Positions 32,251-43,075 of a stretch of DNA of 64,000 nucleotides are shown here, piece after piece. The notes beneath the pieces are model-generated. The model ran no database searches. It worked only from the letters and a program-made list of their open reading frames with translations, and had not been told where the DNA came from. A program made the position numbers and the translations under genes. Source of the stretch: DATIUV01 sp049322755 (GTDB lineage: Bacteria; Pseudomonadota; Gammaproteobacteria; Burkholderiales; UBA6910); NCBI GenBank assembly GCA_049322755.1, contig JBMOQX010000034.1, forward strand, positions 27,316 to 91,315. The letters run 5' to 3'. Position 1 is the first letter of the stretch; each line of letters opens with the position of its first letter.

Positions 32251-33087
32251 TCAGCGCAGCGCCGCGGACGCCGCCACCGGCGCGTCAGCGATCTCGTCGT
32301 CGTCGGCATCATCCAGCAGCAGCTCGTGTTGGCGCGCCAGCTCCAGGCGCGGGAAGTGCAGCACCTCGAAACGGCCGTCGCAATGCTCCACCACGGCGGA
32401 GCAGCTTTCCACCCAGTCGCCGCAGTTGAGGTAGAGCACGTCGCCGATCTTCTTCATCTCGGCGTGGTGGATGTGGCCGCAGATCACCGCGTCGAACCCG
32501 CGCCGCGTCGCCTCCTTGGCAAGCGATTCCTCGAAGTCGCTGATGAAGTTGACCGCGCCCTTGACGCGGTGCTTGATCGCCGCCGACAGCGACCAGTAGC
32601 CCAGCCGTAGCGCGGCGCGCAGGCGATTGAAATGGCGGTTGAGCCACAGCAGGAACTCGTAGCTGTGGTCCCCCAGCAGTGCCACCCAGCGGTGGTAGCG
32701 CGTCACCAGGTCGAAGTCGTCGCCGTGGATGATCCACACCTTGCGCCCGTCGAGGGCGTGATGCACGTCCTCGGCCACCAGCTCGATTTCGCCGAGGTTG
32801 ATGGGCAGGAACTGGCGTAGGTGCTCGTCGTGGTTGCCGGGTATCAGGCGCACGCGCGTGCCCTGCTTGGCCATCTTCATGACCCGGCGGATGATCCTGT
32901 TGTGGGTCGGCGGCCACCAGATGTAGCGCCGGATGGCCCAGATGTCGACGATGTCGCCGACCAGGTAGAGGTAGTCGGCGTCGAAACTCTTGAGGAAGCG
33001 CAGGAGCGCCCGGTCCTGGCAGTTTTTCGTGCCCAGGTGAACGTCCGAGATCCAGACCGTGCGGTAGCGGGTCCTGGGGGCTTTCAA
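32251..33087 (-). CDS. PlcP-like phospholipase C-type metallophosphoesterase
   Basis: A 278-residue calcineurin-like phosphoesterase close to the LpxH/UDP-diacylglucosamine-hydrolase group. Seen: all metal motifs, WISDVHLG (DxH), YLVGDIVDIW (GDxxD), LIPGNHDEHLR (GNHD), IIHGDDFD and VICGHIHHAEMKKI (GHxH). It is divergent from btaA-btaB. In other bacteria the PlcP phospholipase C with this fold and size removes phosphocholine/ethanolamine head groups to supply diacylglycerol for betaine lipid, so PlcP is the favoured assignment over a generic LpxH-like enzyme. The start is taken as TTG 33087: GGAGAT lies five bases before it, no in-frame ATG is near, and upstream residues are not family-like. 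Confidence 0.75.
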   Translation of the reverse strand: MKAPRTRYRTVWISDVHLGTKNCQDRALLRFLKSFDADYLYLVGDIVDIWAIRRYIWWPPTHNRIIRRVMKMAKQGTRVRLIPGNHDEHLRQFLPINLGEIELVAEDVHHALDGRKVWIIHGDDFDLVTRYHRWVALLGDHSYEFLLWLNRHFNRLRAALRLGYWSLSAAIKHRVKGAVNFISDFEESLAKEATRRGFDAVICGHIHHAEMKKIGDVLYLNCGDWVESCSAVVEHCDGRFEVLHFPRLELARQHELLLDDADDDEIADAPVAASAALR

Positions 33088-33171
33088 CGCATCTCCGGCA
33101 TGGCGCGCTCCGATGGTGCGGATTGTGCTCTCCGATTGATACGGTTTCTTTGCAGCCGCGGAAGTATTTCC

Positions 33172-33215
33172 AAGCCTTAACCGCGCCGCAACAATCCCGC
33201 AACCGGCCTGCAACC
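33172..33215. repeat. Four tandem imperfect 11-bp repeats in the plcP-btaA divergent region
   Basis: Consecutive 11-mers AAGCCTTAACC, GCGCCGCAACA, ATCCCGCAACC and GGCCTGCAACC share a CC-GCAAC core in register. Eleven-base direct repeats are the usual layout of OmpR/PhoB-family binding sites, but the core does not match the canonical PhoB half-site CTGTCAT. It lies 44 bases before the btaA ATG. The rest of this 171-base divergent gap shows no clear sigma-70 boxes. Confidence 0.4.
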
Positions 33216-33258
33216 GCGCTTGATTACGCTGCGTGCAATCTCAGCCTCCGGAGCCCCC

Positions 33259-34536
33259 ATGAGCCCTTCCCCAGGAGCCGAAGCCTCGGAACTGCCGGCG
33301 CCGCTCGCCGCCGTCGCAGAGTTCGCCAGCGCGTCGGCGCGGCCGCGGCTCGCGAGCCGCGTCTACGGCCGCGTGTTCGACGCGCTCTACAGCCGCGCGC
33401 TCGTCTACAACACCTGCTGGGAGGACCCGGCGGTGGACCGCAAGGCGCTGGCGATCGGCCCCGACGACACCGTGCTGGTGATCACCAGCGCCGGCTGCAA
33501 CGCGCTGGACTACGCGCTCGACGCGCCGCGCCGCATCCACGCGGTGGACGCCAATCCGCGCCAGAACGCGCTGCTGGAGCTGAAGCTGGCCGGCATCCGC
33601 GGGCTCGAGCACGAGGACTTCTTTGGCTTCTTCGGTCACGGCTACCATCCCCGCGCTGCAGCCCTTTACCGCGACCGCCTGCGCGGCGCGCTGTCACCGT
33701 TCGCCCGCGCCTACTGGGACCGCCACCACGCCTGGTTCGCGCGCGGCCCCGGCCGGCGCAGCTTCTATTTCCGCGGCCTCAGCGGCCGAGTCGCCCGCGC
33801 GGTGCGCGCCTACCTCGACCTGTGCCCGTCGCTGCGCGAGGCGTGCGATGCGTTCTTCGCCGCGCGCTCGCTGGAGCAGCAGCGCGCGGTCTACGACGCC
33901 GCAGCCGCCAAGCTGTGGACCCGCACCATCGAGTGGGCGCTGTCGCGCCAGGTCACGCTGGACCTGCTGGGCGTGCCCCACACCCAGCGCGCCGAGGTGG
34001 AGCGCCACCACGCCGGCGGCGTCGCCGGCTACGTGCGCGCGTCGGTGGACTACGTTTTCCGCGAGCTGCCGGTGGCCGACAACTACTTCTGGCGCGTCTA
34101 CGTTTACGGCGGCTACACCCCGGAATGCTGTCCCGCGTACCTGAAGCCGGAGAACTTCGCGCGGCTCCAGGACGGGCTCGTGGAGCGCATCGAGGTGCAC
34201 ACCGAGACGGTGACGAAGTTCCTCGACGCCGCCCGTGAGCCGATCTCGCGCTTCGTGCTCCTGGACCACATGGACTGGATGGGCACCCGCCTGCCAGGGG
34301 CGCTGGAAGACGAGTGGGCCGCCATCGCCGCGCGCGCGCGGCCGCGGGCGCGGGTGATTTTCCGCAGCGCCCACGCCCATCCCGGGTACCTGCAGACGCT
34401 GCACGTTCGCAGCAACGGCCGCCGCCGCCCGGTCCATGAGGTGCTGACCTTCCATCCCGAGCTGGCGCGGGAACTCACCCGCGCGGACCGCGTGCACACC
34501 TACGCCGGCTTCCACATCGCCGACTTCCGGGACTAG
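33259..34536 (+). CDS. btaA: BtaA, SAM:diacylglycerol 3-amino-3-carboxypropyl transferase
   Basis: A 425-residue DUF3419 protein that transfers the aminocarboxypropyl group of S-adenosylmethionine to diacylglycerol, giving diacylglyceryl-homoserine, the first step of DGTS betaine lipid synthesis. Seen: YNTCWEDPAVDRKAL (NxxWEDP motif), a SAM-binding strand VLVITSAGCNALDYAL with acidic IHAVDANPRQNALLELK, and the C-terminal RFVLLDHMDWM with RVIFRSAHAHPGYL. Length is that of bacterial BtaA (about 400-420). ATG 33259 is chosen behind GGAG; a TTG 13 codons upstream is possible. Two bases separate its stop from btaB. Confidence 0.9.
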   Translation: MSPSPGAEASELPAPLAAVAEFASASARPRLASRVYGRVFDALYSRALVYNTCWEDPAVDRKALAIGPDDTVLVITSAGCNALDYALDAPRRIHAVDANPRQNALLELKLAGIRGLEHEDFFGFFGHGYHPRAAALYRDRLRGALSPFARAYWDRHHAWFARGPGRRSFYFRGLSGRVARAVRAYLDLCPSLREACDAFFAARSLEQQRAVYDAAAAKLWTRTIEWALSRQVTLDLLGVPHTQRAEVERHHAGGVAGYVRASVDYVFRELPVADNYFWRVYVYGGYTPECCPAYLKPENFARLQDGLVERIEVHTETVTKFLDAAREPISRFVLLDHMDWMGTRLPGALEDEWAAIAARARPRARVIFRSAHAHPGYLQTLHVRSNGRRRPVHEVLTFHPELARELTRADRVHTYAGFHIADFRD

Positions 34537-34538
34537 GC

Positions 34539-35255
34539 GTGGCCCGCGGCGACGCCGGCATCCTGCTCCAGCTGCTGCGCGGGCAGCCGCGTCGCGGCAG
34601 CCACGCGCAGCGCTTGCAGGCGTTCTACGGCCCCCAGGCCGGCCGCTACGACGCGTTCCGCGAGCGCCTGCTGCACGGGCGGCGCGAGCTGGTGGAACGC
34701 CTGCCGCTGGCCGCCGGCGCCAGCGTGGTGGAGCTGGGCGCCGGCACCGGCCGCAACCTGGCGTTCTTCGGCGGCCGGCTCGCCACTTTCCGCCGGGTCT
34801 ACGCGGTGGACCTCTGCCCGGCGCTGCTGGAAGTGGCGCGCCGCCGGGCGGCGGCGCATGCCAACGTGCACGTGGTGGAAGCCGACGCCGCCGCGTTCCG
34901 GCCCGACGCGCCGGTGGACGGCGTGTATTTCTCCTACAGCCTGACCATGATCCCGGACTGGGAGCGCGCGCTGGACAACGCGCTGGCAATGCTCAGGCCC
35001 GGCGGCGTTCTCGGCTGCGTGGATTTCTACGTCTCGGAGGCGGATCCGGCGCCGGGCCGGGTCCGGCACGGGGATCTCGCGCGGCGGTTCTGGCCGGCGT
35101 GGTTCCGGCACGACGGAGTGCGCCTGAACCCGGGCCACCTGCCGGCGCTGCTGGCGCGCACGCGCCCCGAGTTCCTGCGCGAAGCGCGCGCGCCCGTGCC
35201 CTACCTGCCCGGGCCGCGCGTGCCCTACTACGTCTACGTCGGCCGCAAGGCCTAG
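34539..35255 (+). CDS. btaB: BtaB, SAM-dependent N-methyltransferase of betaine lipid synthesis
   Basis: A 238-residue class I methyltransferase that should methylate diacylglyceryl-homoserine three times to DGTS. Seen: VVELGAGTGRNLAFFGGRL (motif I), FRRVYAVDLCPALLEVARRRA (motif II), VHVVEADAAAFRPDAPVDGVYFSYSLTMIPDWERALDNALAMLRPGGVLGCVDFYV (motifs III-V; the FSYSLTMIP segment is typical of BtaB), and a C-terminal lipid-side segment ending YYVYVGRKA. The start GTG 34539 lies two bases after btaA, so the two are coupled. The stop codon overlaps the convergent msrA stop codon within CCTAGG. Confidence 0.88.
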   Translation: MARGDAGILLQLLRGQPRRGSHAQRLQAFYGPQAGRYDAFRERLLHGRRELVERLPLAAGASVVELGAGTGRNLAFFGGRLATFRRVYAVDLCPALLEVARRRAAAHANVHVVEADAAAFRPDAPVDGVYFSYSLTMIPDWERALDNALAMLRPGGVLGCVDFYVSEADPAPGRVRHGDLARRFWPAWFRHDGVRLNPGHLPALLARTRPEFLREARAPVPYLPGPRVPYYVYVGRKA

Positions 35256-35908
35256 GCGCCAACGCCCACGCCCACCGGGCAGGCGACGCCGGTGCCGCCC
35301 AGGCCGCAGTAGCCGCCGGGGTTCTTCGCCAAGTACTGCTGGTGGTAATGCTCGGCGTAGTAGAACGTCTGGCCGCCACGGATCTCGGTGGTGATCCTGC
35401 CATGATCCCATTGCCGCAGCGCCGCCTGGTAGGCGTCGCGCGACGCCTCCGCCGCCCGCAGCTGGGCTTCGGTGGAAACGTAAATCGCCGACCGGTACTG
35501 GGTGCCGACGTCGTTGCCCTGCCGCATGCCCTGGGTCGGATCGTGGCCCTCCCAGAACACCTTCAGCAGCTGCTCGAAACTCACGACCCCGGGGTCGTAC
35601 ACCACCAGCACCACTTCGGTGTGGCCGGTCCGGCCGCTGCAGACTTCCTCGTAGGTGGGGTTGGGCGTGTAGCCGCCGGCGTAGCCCGCCGCCGTCACGT
35701 AGACCCCCGGCGTCTTCCAGAACAGGCGCTCGGCGCCCCAGAAGCAGCCCAGGCCGAACTGCACCTGCTCCACGCCCTCGGGGAACGGCCCCTTCAGCGG
35801 GTTGCCGTTGACGTGGTGCTTCTCGGGCACCGCCAGCGGGGCCGCACGCCCCGGCAGCGCGTCCTCGGGCTTGGGCATCGCCAGCTTGCCACCGTACATC
35901 CACAGCAT
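35252..35908 (-). CDS. msrA: Peptide-methionine (S)-S-oxide reductase MsrA (cytoplasmic)
   Basis: A 218-residue enzyme that reduces methionine-S-sulfoxide with thioredoxin. Seen: the LPGRAAPLAVPEKHHVNGNPLKGPFPEGVEQVQFGLGCFWGAERLFW region with the nucleophilic cysteine in GCFWGAE, AGYTPNPTYEEVCSGRTGH-like sequence, MRQGNDVGTQYRSAIY and the C-terminal YLAKNPGGYCGLGGTGVACP with recycling cysteines. No signal peptide; it resembles E. coli MsrA over its full length. ATG 35908 is chosen because GGAGG lies five bases upstream. It is convergent with btaB and overlaps it by four bases. Confidence 0.94.
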   Translation of the reverse strand: MLWMYGGKLAMPKPEDALPGRAAPLAVPEKHHVNGNPLKGPFPEGVEQVQFGLGCFWGAERLFWKTPGVYVTAAGYAGGYTPNPTYEEVCSGRTGHTEVVLVVYDPGVVSFEQLLKVFWEGHDPTQGMRQGNDVGTQYRSAIYVSTEAQLRAAEASRDAYQAALRQWDHGRITTEIRGGQTFYYAEHYHQQYLAKNPGGYCGLGGTGVACPVGVGVGA

Positions 35909-36003
35909 CTCGGCCTCCGTTTCGTCGAATTCGTCCAGCGGCAACGCTTAATCGCTCCCGGCGTCCGGTGCTGACAGCGCCGTCCGGCGGAAGTTGCGCC
36001 GGG

Positions 36004-36615
36004 TCAGTCGGCCGGCGCCGCCCTGTCCGCCTTGGAGCTCAGGCCGGCGGTCAGCACGAAGCGCATCGCCTCCTCGCGCGACATCCCCACCGGCTGCACC
36101 GCGTCCGGCGGCACCAGCACGGTGTAGCCGCCCACCTGGTAGCTCATCGGCAGGTAGACCGCGACCCGCCGGTCGCCGCCCAGCTCCGGCGGCAGCTGGC
36201 TGAGATCCTCGCGCATGAGGAAACCCACCAGGCGCGCATCCAGGCCGGGCAGCTCCACCGTGACCACGCGCCCCGCCTGGCTGGTGGCCGAGCCCGAGAA
36301 CAGCCCGAAGAAGTCGCGCACCGCGCCGTAGATGGTCTTCACCAGCGGCATGCGCAGCAGCAGGTACTCGCCCAGCTCGAAGAGCTTGCGCACCAGCCAG
36401 GTCTGCATCAGCACGCCCACCACGAACAGCACGCCGACGCCGGCCAGCATGCCCATGCCGTAGAAGTAGAGCTGGTCGGGAATGATCCACTTCAGCGCGC
36501 GGCCGAGAAAAGTCTCGGCCGTGGTGGCAAGCCAGACCACCAGGTAAAGGGTGGCCACCACCGGCACCACCGTGAGCAGGCCGGTCAGGAAGGTCCGGCC
36601 GATCGCCTTGCGCAT
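36004..36615 (-). CDS. DUF502 family membrane protein
   Basis: A 203-residue inner-membrane protein with two N-terminal hydrophobic segments (about residues 8-30 and 50-75), followed by LVRKLFELGEYLLLRMPLVKTIYGAVRDFFGLF, a conserved segment of DUF502, and a soluble beta-rich domain with VTVELPGLDARLVGFLMRE and SYQVGGYTVLVPPDAVQPVGMSREEAMRFVLTAG. Length and motif order match the family. The function is unknown. No obvious operon partner: msrA is 96 bases downstream on the same strand. Confidence 0.88.
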   Translation of the reverse strand: MRKAIGRTFLTGLLTVVPVVATLYLVVWLATTAETFLGRALKWIIPDQLYFYGMGMLAGVGVLFVVGVLMQTWLVRKLFELGEYLLLRMPLVKTIYGAVRDFFGLFSGSATSQAGRVVTVELPGLDARLVGFLMREDLSQLPPELGGDRRVAVYLPMSYQVGGYTVLVPPDAVQPVGMSREEAMRFVLTAGLSSKADRAAPAD

Positions 36616-36713
36616 GCGTCCTCCGCAGCAGCACCGGGGAGTCCGGCCCTGCCGAGGACTCTAGCAGAAGGACGGCCCGGCCCCCAACCGTCCGCCGGCG
36701 CGGGGAGCGGAAC

Positions 36714-36782
36714 TCAGGAGCCCAGCACGGCGCGCAGCATCCAGGCGTTCTTCTCGTACACCTGCACAATGTTGTACGAAGC
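36714..36782 (-). pseudogene. Remnant of a Dps-like ferritin gene (C-terminal tail only)
   Basis: About 22 codons before a stop read ...VQVYEKNAWMLRAVLGS, which matches the C-terminal helix of Dps proteins (the EKxAWMLR motif). An in-frame TAA immediately upstream and unrelated sequence beyond it show that the rest of the gene is gone. It is therefore a deletion scar, not a functional gene. Confidence 0.55.
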
Positions 36783-36830
36783 TTAATAAATGCCGGGCCG
36801 CGGGAAGAACGCGGGGCCGAGCCGTGCGCC

Positions 36831-36948
36831 GGGGCGGCGACGGCGGAAACTGGAACACCAGCGGACCGACCTTGTCGCCAAGCCCCGTCAGACAGGGCTC
36901 CACGAAGAACCGCACCGCCGCAGGGAGGCTGCGATCCGTGCCAGCGCC
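36831..36948 (-). pseudogene. Remnant of a DUF72 (YecE-like) gene
   Basis: About 39 codons include AVRFFVEPCLTGLGDKVG and PLVFQFPPSP, matching an internal DUF72 segment (LGxxxGPLxFQxPP). The frame is closed upstream by a stop at 36949-36951 and loses similarity after FPPSP. Together with the Dps tail it makes 36616-37010 a stretch of gene debris with no intact gene. Confidence 0.5.
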
Positions 36949-37010
36949 TCACCGGCGCCAACCGGCCCATGCGGGCGCGGCGGCGCGAACATCTCCCGTT
37001 GCACGGCGCC

Positions 37011-37361
37011 TCAGCGGTACGGGAAGTCGGCCGCCACCAGGCGCGCCTCGGGTACCCGGGCATGGATGGCCGCGGCGATCGCGAGCGACCGGCGCTGTCC
37101 CGGCCTCAGCGTGACCCAGAGTATGCCCAGCTTGAGGTTGAGGTCCGCGAACACCACGGCATCGGCGAAGCCCGCCAGCACCGCATTGAGCTCGTTCACC
37201 GTGACCTCGATCGCGCCCGGCGGCCGCCGGCCGAGGCCGCGGATGAGCATCATGAAATCCGGGAACGGGCGGCCGTCGGCGTCGCGCGCCGGGGCCCGCT
37301 TCCACAGCGGCTCGGCGGGAACCAGGAACTGCACGCGGATCGGCAGCGTCGGATCGGACAT
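37011..37361 (-). CDS. Hypothetical protein
   Basis: A 116-residue protein starting MSDPTLPIRVQFLVPAEPLW. It has alternating beta and helix character: DFMMLIRGLGRRPPGAIEVTVNELNAVLAGF, then ADLNLKLGILWVTLRPG and ARLVAADFPYR at the C-terminus. No signal peptide, membrane segment or metal motif. No family is recognised. The evenness of composition and the clean start and stop suggest a real gene; codon use resembles that of the neighbours. It is next to gene remnants. Confidence 0.55.
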   Translation of the reverse strand: MSDPTLPIRVQFLVPAEPLWKRAPARDADGRPFPDFMMLIRGLGRRPPGAIEVTVNELNAVLAGFADAVVFADLNLKLGILWVTLRPGQRRSLAIAAAIHARVPEARLVAADFPYR

Positions 37362-37496
37362 GACGGACTCAGGGGGCGCCGCCGACTATACCGCAGGCGC
37401 TCCTCCGCGTCGCCCATCCTCATCGCCGAGACCGTCATGCTGCGGCGGTAGCGGAAGAAACGCGTGAGCAGCGTCTTCTTCCTCGCGCTGCGGCGG

Positions 37497-37640
37497 CTAG
37501 AAGCCGTAAGCGAGGAACCAGCCCGCCGCGCCGAAATACTCGGTGAACGCGAAGCCGAAGGCGAACCCCAGGCTGATCAGCAGCGGTCCCCTCTGGCGCA
37601 GCGGCAACCCGGACGACGGCAAGCGGAATGGACGCGCCTG
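37497..37640 (-). pseudogene. Tail of a membrane protein, probably truncated at the island edge
   Basis: A 47-codon frame ends GPLLISLGFAFGFAF followed by TEYFGAAGWFLAYGF and a TAG stop. The hydrophobic stretch is typical of a C-terminal transmembrane helix. The frame is closed upstream by a stop at 37641-37643 and has only TTG starts, so it is either a tiny membrane protein or, more likely, the 3' end of a gene cut off where the defence island begins. The flanking 37362-37496 and 37648-37728 hold no gene I can support. Confidence 0.35.
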
Positions 37641-37728
37641 TCATGAGTTCAACGACCTGCCGATCAGCTGCGGGCGCCGAAGTCGACCTTCAGCCTCATC
37701 GGCTTGTTAAGTGCCTGCCCTCGAACGT

Positions 37729-40904
<3,176 letters not shown>

Positions 40905-40908
<4 letters not shown>

Positions 40909-42116
40909 GACGCAATCCAGTGCGCGACCGGCAGCGCCAGGAATTCGTCCACCGCGATGCCATCGGCGCCCACCAGCAGAGTGCGCTTCGGCTTGAACGC
41001 GTCGGCGAACGCTGCCGTGCCCGCGGGCATCTCGCGGGTGCGGCCGCTCTTGACTTCGATGGTGACCAGCCGCCGCCCGGCCTTCACGACGAAATCCACC
41101 TCGCGGTTGCGGTCGCGCCAGTAGAACAGCTCGCACTCGCCCGCCGCCGCGGTGTTGGCGAGGTGCGCGCCGACGGCGGATTCGGTAAGCCGGCCCCAGT
41201 ACTCGCGATCGGCCCTCGCCTCTTCGAGCCCGATGCCGCTCGTGGCCGACATCAGCGCGGTGTTGAGCACCTGAAGCTTGGGACTCGATCCGCGGCTGCG
41301 CGCGGCATCGCCCGCGACCTTCTGCAGGCCGCGCACCAGCCCCGCGCCCGCGAGCAGGTCGAGATAGTGCGCGAGCGTCGTCGTGTTGCCGGCGTCCTGC
41401 AACTGCCCCAGCATCTTCGTGTACGACAGGATCTGCCCCGAGTAGCGGCAGGCGAGTTCGAACAGGCGGCGCAGAAGCGCCGGCTTGTCCACGCGTGTGA
41501 GCAACAGCACGTCGCGCGAGACCGAGGTTTCGATCAGGCTGTCGGCGATGTAGCGCCGCCAGCGGTCGGGCTCACGGATGAGCGAGGCCGCGCCCGGATA
41601 GCCACCGAAGTACAGGTACTCCTCCAGCGTGACGCCGAAGGCCGAGCGCATCTCGGCGAACGACCAGTGCGGCAGGTGCAGCAGCTCGAAGCGGCCGGCC
41701 AGGCTCTCGCTCATGCCGCGCGCGATCAGCAGCGGGGCCGATCCCAGCAGCACGGTCTTGAGTGGCACGCGCTTGCGCGTGTCCTGGTCCCAAAGCCGTT
41801 TCACCGTCTCCGACCAGCCGGGGATCTTCTGGATCTCGTCGAGCACCAGCACCGCGCCCGCCTTGCCTGCACCGGCCGCCGCCAGTCGCGCCGCCTCCCA
41901 CTGCTGCGCGATCCATTCCGCGCCGCGCAGCGTCGGCTCGTCCGCGCTCGCGTAGCGCGCCTCGGCCGGCAGCGCCTCCACCACCTGCCGCACCAGCGTG
42001 GACTTGCCCACCTGCCGGGGCCCCGCCACCACCTGGATGAAGCGCCGCGGCTCGGCGAGCCGCCGGGCGAGTTCGGCCGCCTGCGGGCGGCGATAGGAGC
42101 CTGACTCGTTGCTCAT
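40905..42116 (-). CDS. AAA ATPase with C-terminal DUF4143 domain
   Basis: A 403-residue protein of the AAA_14/DUF4143 family. Seen: Walker A VVAGPRQVGKSTLVRQV near residue 35, Walker B AVLVLDEIQKIPGW near 90, sensor segment TVLLGSAPLLI, and the C-terminal DUF4143 part with a wHTH-like SYTKMLGQLQDAGNTTTLAHYLDLLAGAGLV and a nuclease-like GECELFYWRDRNREVDFVVKAGRRLVTIEVKSG (an E..D...ExK arrangement). Family members are frequent solitary mobile or defence-associated genes of unknown target. It starts at ATG 42116, two bases downstream of a perfect palindrome. It has inserted into or beside hsdR, flanked by a 79-bp direct repeat of the hsdR 5' end, and its stop overlaps the hsdR start. Confidence 0.88.
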
Positions 42117-42118
42117 GA

Positions 42119-42140
42119 CGTTGAGTATTTTTACTCAACG
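42119..42140 (-). promoter_or_regulatory. Perfect palindrome at the DUF4143 gene start, likely promoter/operator
   Basis: CGTTGAGTA-TTTT-TACTCAACG is a perfect 9-bp inverted repeat with a 4-base centre. On the minus strand it reads CGTTGAGTAAAAATACTCAACG and ends two bases before the ATG, leaving no room for a ribosome-binding site. The A/T centre could serve as a -10 element giving a leaderless message, with the arms as an autoregulatory operator. Confidence 0.5.
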
Positions 42141-42155
42141 CGCTGAGCAGCGCAA

Positions 42156-42368
42156 TCAACCCGGGCCCTTGTGCCGGGCGATGGCGGCCGCGTGGCGGGT
42201 GGGCATGGGCACCGTTCGGCCGGCGAGCGCCACGTCACGACCGCTCTTCCGGTACTCCGCGCCGGGTTCGCCCGCGGCGATGTCCGGCCCGTGCACCACC
42301 GCGTAACCCGGCGCTTCGAGCCAGGCGAGGGCGGCGTCTTCGACGGCGGATTCGGTGAATTCGCTCAT
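42156..42368 (-). pseudogene. Broken duplicate of the hsdR 5' end
   Basis: A 70-codon frame begins MSEFTESAVEDAALAWLEAPGYAVVHGPDIAAG, almost identical to the start of HsdR (37729-40908), then diverges and stops. Bases 42281-42359 match 40821-40899 with 7 differences in 79. It is preceded by the last codons of another lost gene (...RLAMNMLAAPLP, stop overlapping this ATG as ATGA), the arrangement expected of a native hsd operon. It marks the original hsdR start, now separated from the body of the gene by the DUF4143 gene. Confidence 0.8.
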
Positions 42369-42455
42369 GGCAGTGGCGCGGCGAGCATGTTCATCGCCAG
42401 CCGGATGATGATGTCCATGTCGTTGGGCGCTGGCGCGGGTGAGCCTGCATGCGAG

Positions 42456-43073
42456 TCAAGCGTACGCCTCGACGATCGCGTCGGTGAACACGCGAAAGCT
42501 AGGTGACGAGGTTCGCGTCGGATCGACATACGCGCCGATCGCGCGCGCCGCCTCGATCTTCGCGAGGCCACCTTTGAAATAGCCGTGCGCCTGCATCACG
42601 CGCTCGAATGCTTCCCACGTACCTCCGGCGATTGCGTCCGGACTGCGGAACCCCTGCCGGCGTGGCACGTTGGCCGAGGCCCGCGGGAACGCAGAGCGCA
42701 CCGCTGCCCAATCACCGAAATACCAAGCCTCCAGCTCCTCGATAGCAATGCGGTTGACAAGCTGCCATGGTGCGCTCCCTCCGCGACTGCGCGTGCGCAA
42801 GCCAGCGCGCCTGGCCATCGTCTCCAACTGGCGCTTGAGCACATGGCAGTCATCGTCGTCACGGTCCACGACGACCACGATCCGCCAGTTAACCGGCAGC
42901 CACGCCGCGTAGCCGCGCAGGCGTGACTCGAGCTTGCCGAGCAGGTCGCTCTTGCCTTGAAAGGGGTGGACTTCGAACGTCCGATCCTGCGGCAGCAGCC
43001 GCGGTAACAAGGCGCGCAGGAACGCCTCCATCGAGGGCTCCTCGACCAGCAGTTCAAGATGGGCGGCGGGCAT
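42456..43073 (-). CDS. DUF4276 family protein, probable TOPRIM-fold partner of the ATPase
   Basis: A 205-residue protein. Seen: an N-terminal LELLVEEPSMEAFLRALLPRLL with the acidic VEEPS motif and a later strand WRIVVVVDRDDDDCHVLKRQL with a DxDxD cluster. This is the glutamate plus DxD layout of TOPRIM nuclease folds, to which DUF4276 is related. RIAIEELEAWYFGDWAAV follows in the C-half. The ATG lies two bases after the stop of the AAA ATPase gene, so they are coupled. ATPase plus TOPRIM pairs are found in OLD-, PARIS- and Septu-like defence systems; the exact system is an inference. Confidence 0.78.
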   Translation of the reverse strand: MPAAHLELLVEEPSMEAFLRALLPRLLPQDRTFEVHPFQGKSDLLGKLESRLRGYAAWLPVNWRIVVVVDRDDDDCHVLKRQLETMARRAGLRTRSRGGSAPWQLVNRIAIEELEAWYFGDWAAVRSAFPRASANVPRRQGFRSPDAIAGGTWEAFERVMQAHGYFKGGLAKIEAARAIGAYVDPTRTSSPSFRVFTDAIVEAYA

Positions 43074-43075
43074 GG

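Noticed and set aside
33172..33215. Reading the 11-bp repeats as a confirmed PhoB box
   Set aside because: The core GCAAC does not match CTGTCAT and only the period agrees, so it is reported as an unexplained repeat instead.
36661..36915. A single 84-codon gene spanning the DUF72 and Dps-like segments
   Set aside because: The frame runs from the DUF72 piece into unrelated sequence and crosses the Dps tail in another frame; separate remnants explain it better.
37644..37712. Integron attC-like site (GTTCAAC...GTTAAGT with inner GCCGAT/ATCGGC pairs)
   Set aside because: The core-site patterns fit, but spacing of the inner boxes is uneven (5 versus 2 bases), no second attC, cassette array or integrase is nearby, and the site is next to gene remnants. 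A chance match is likely.
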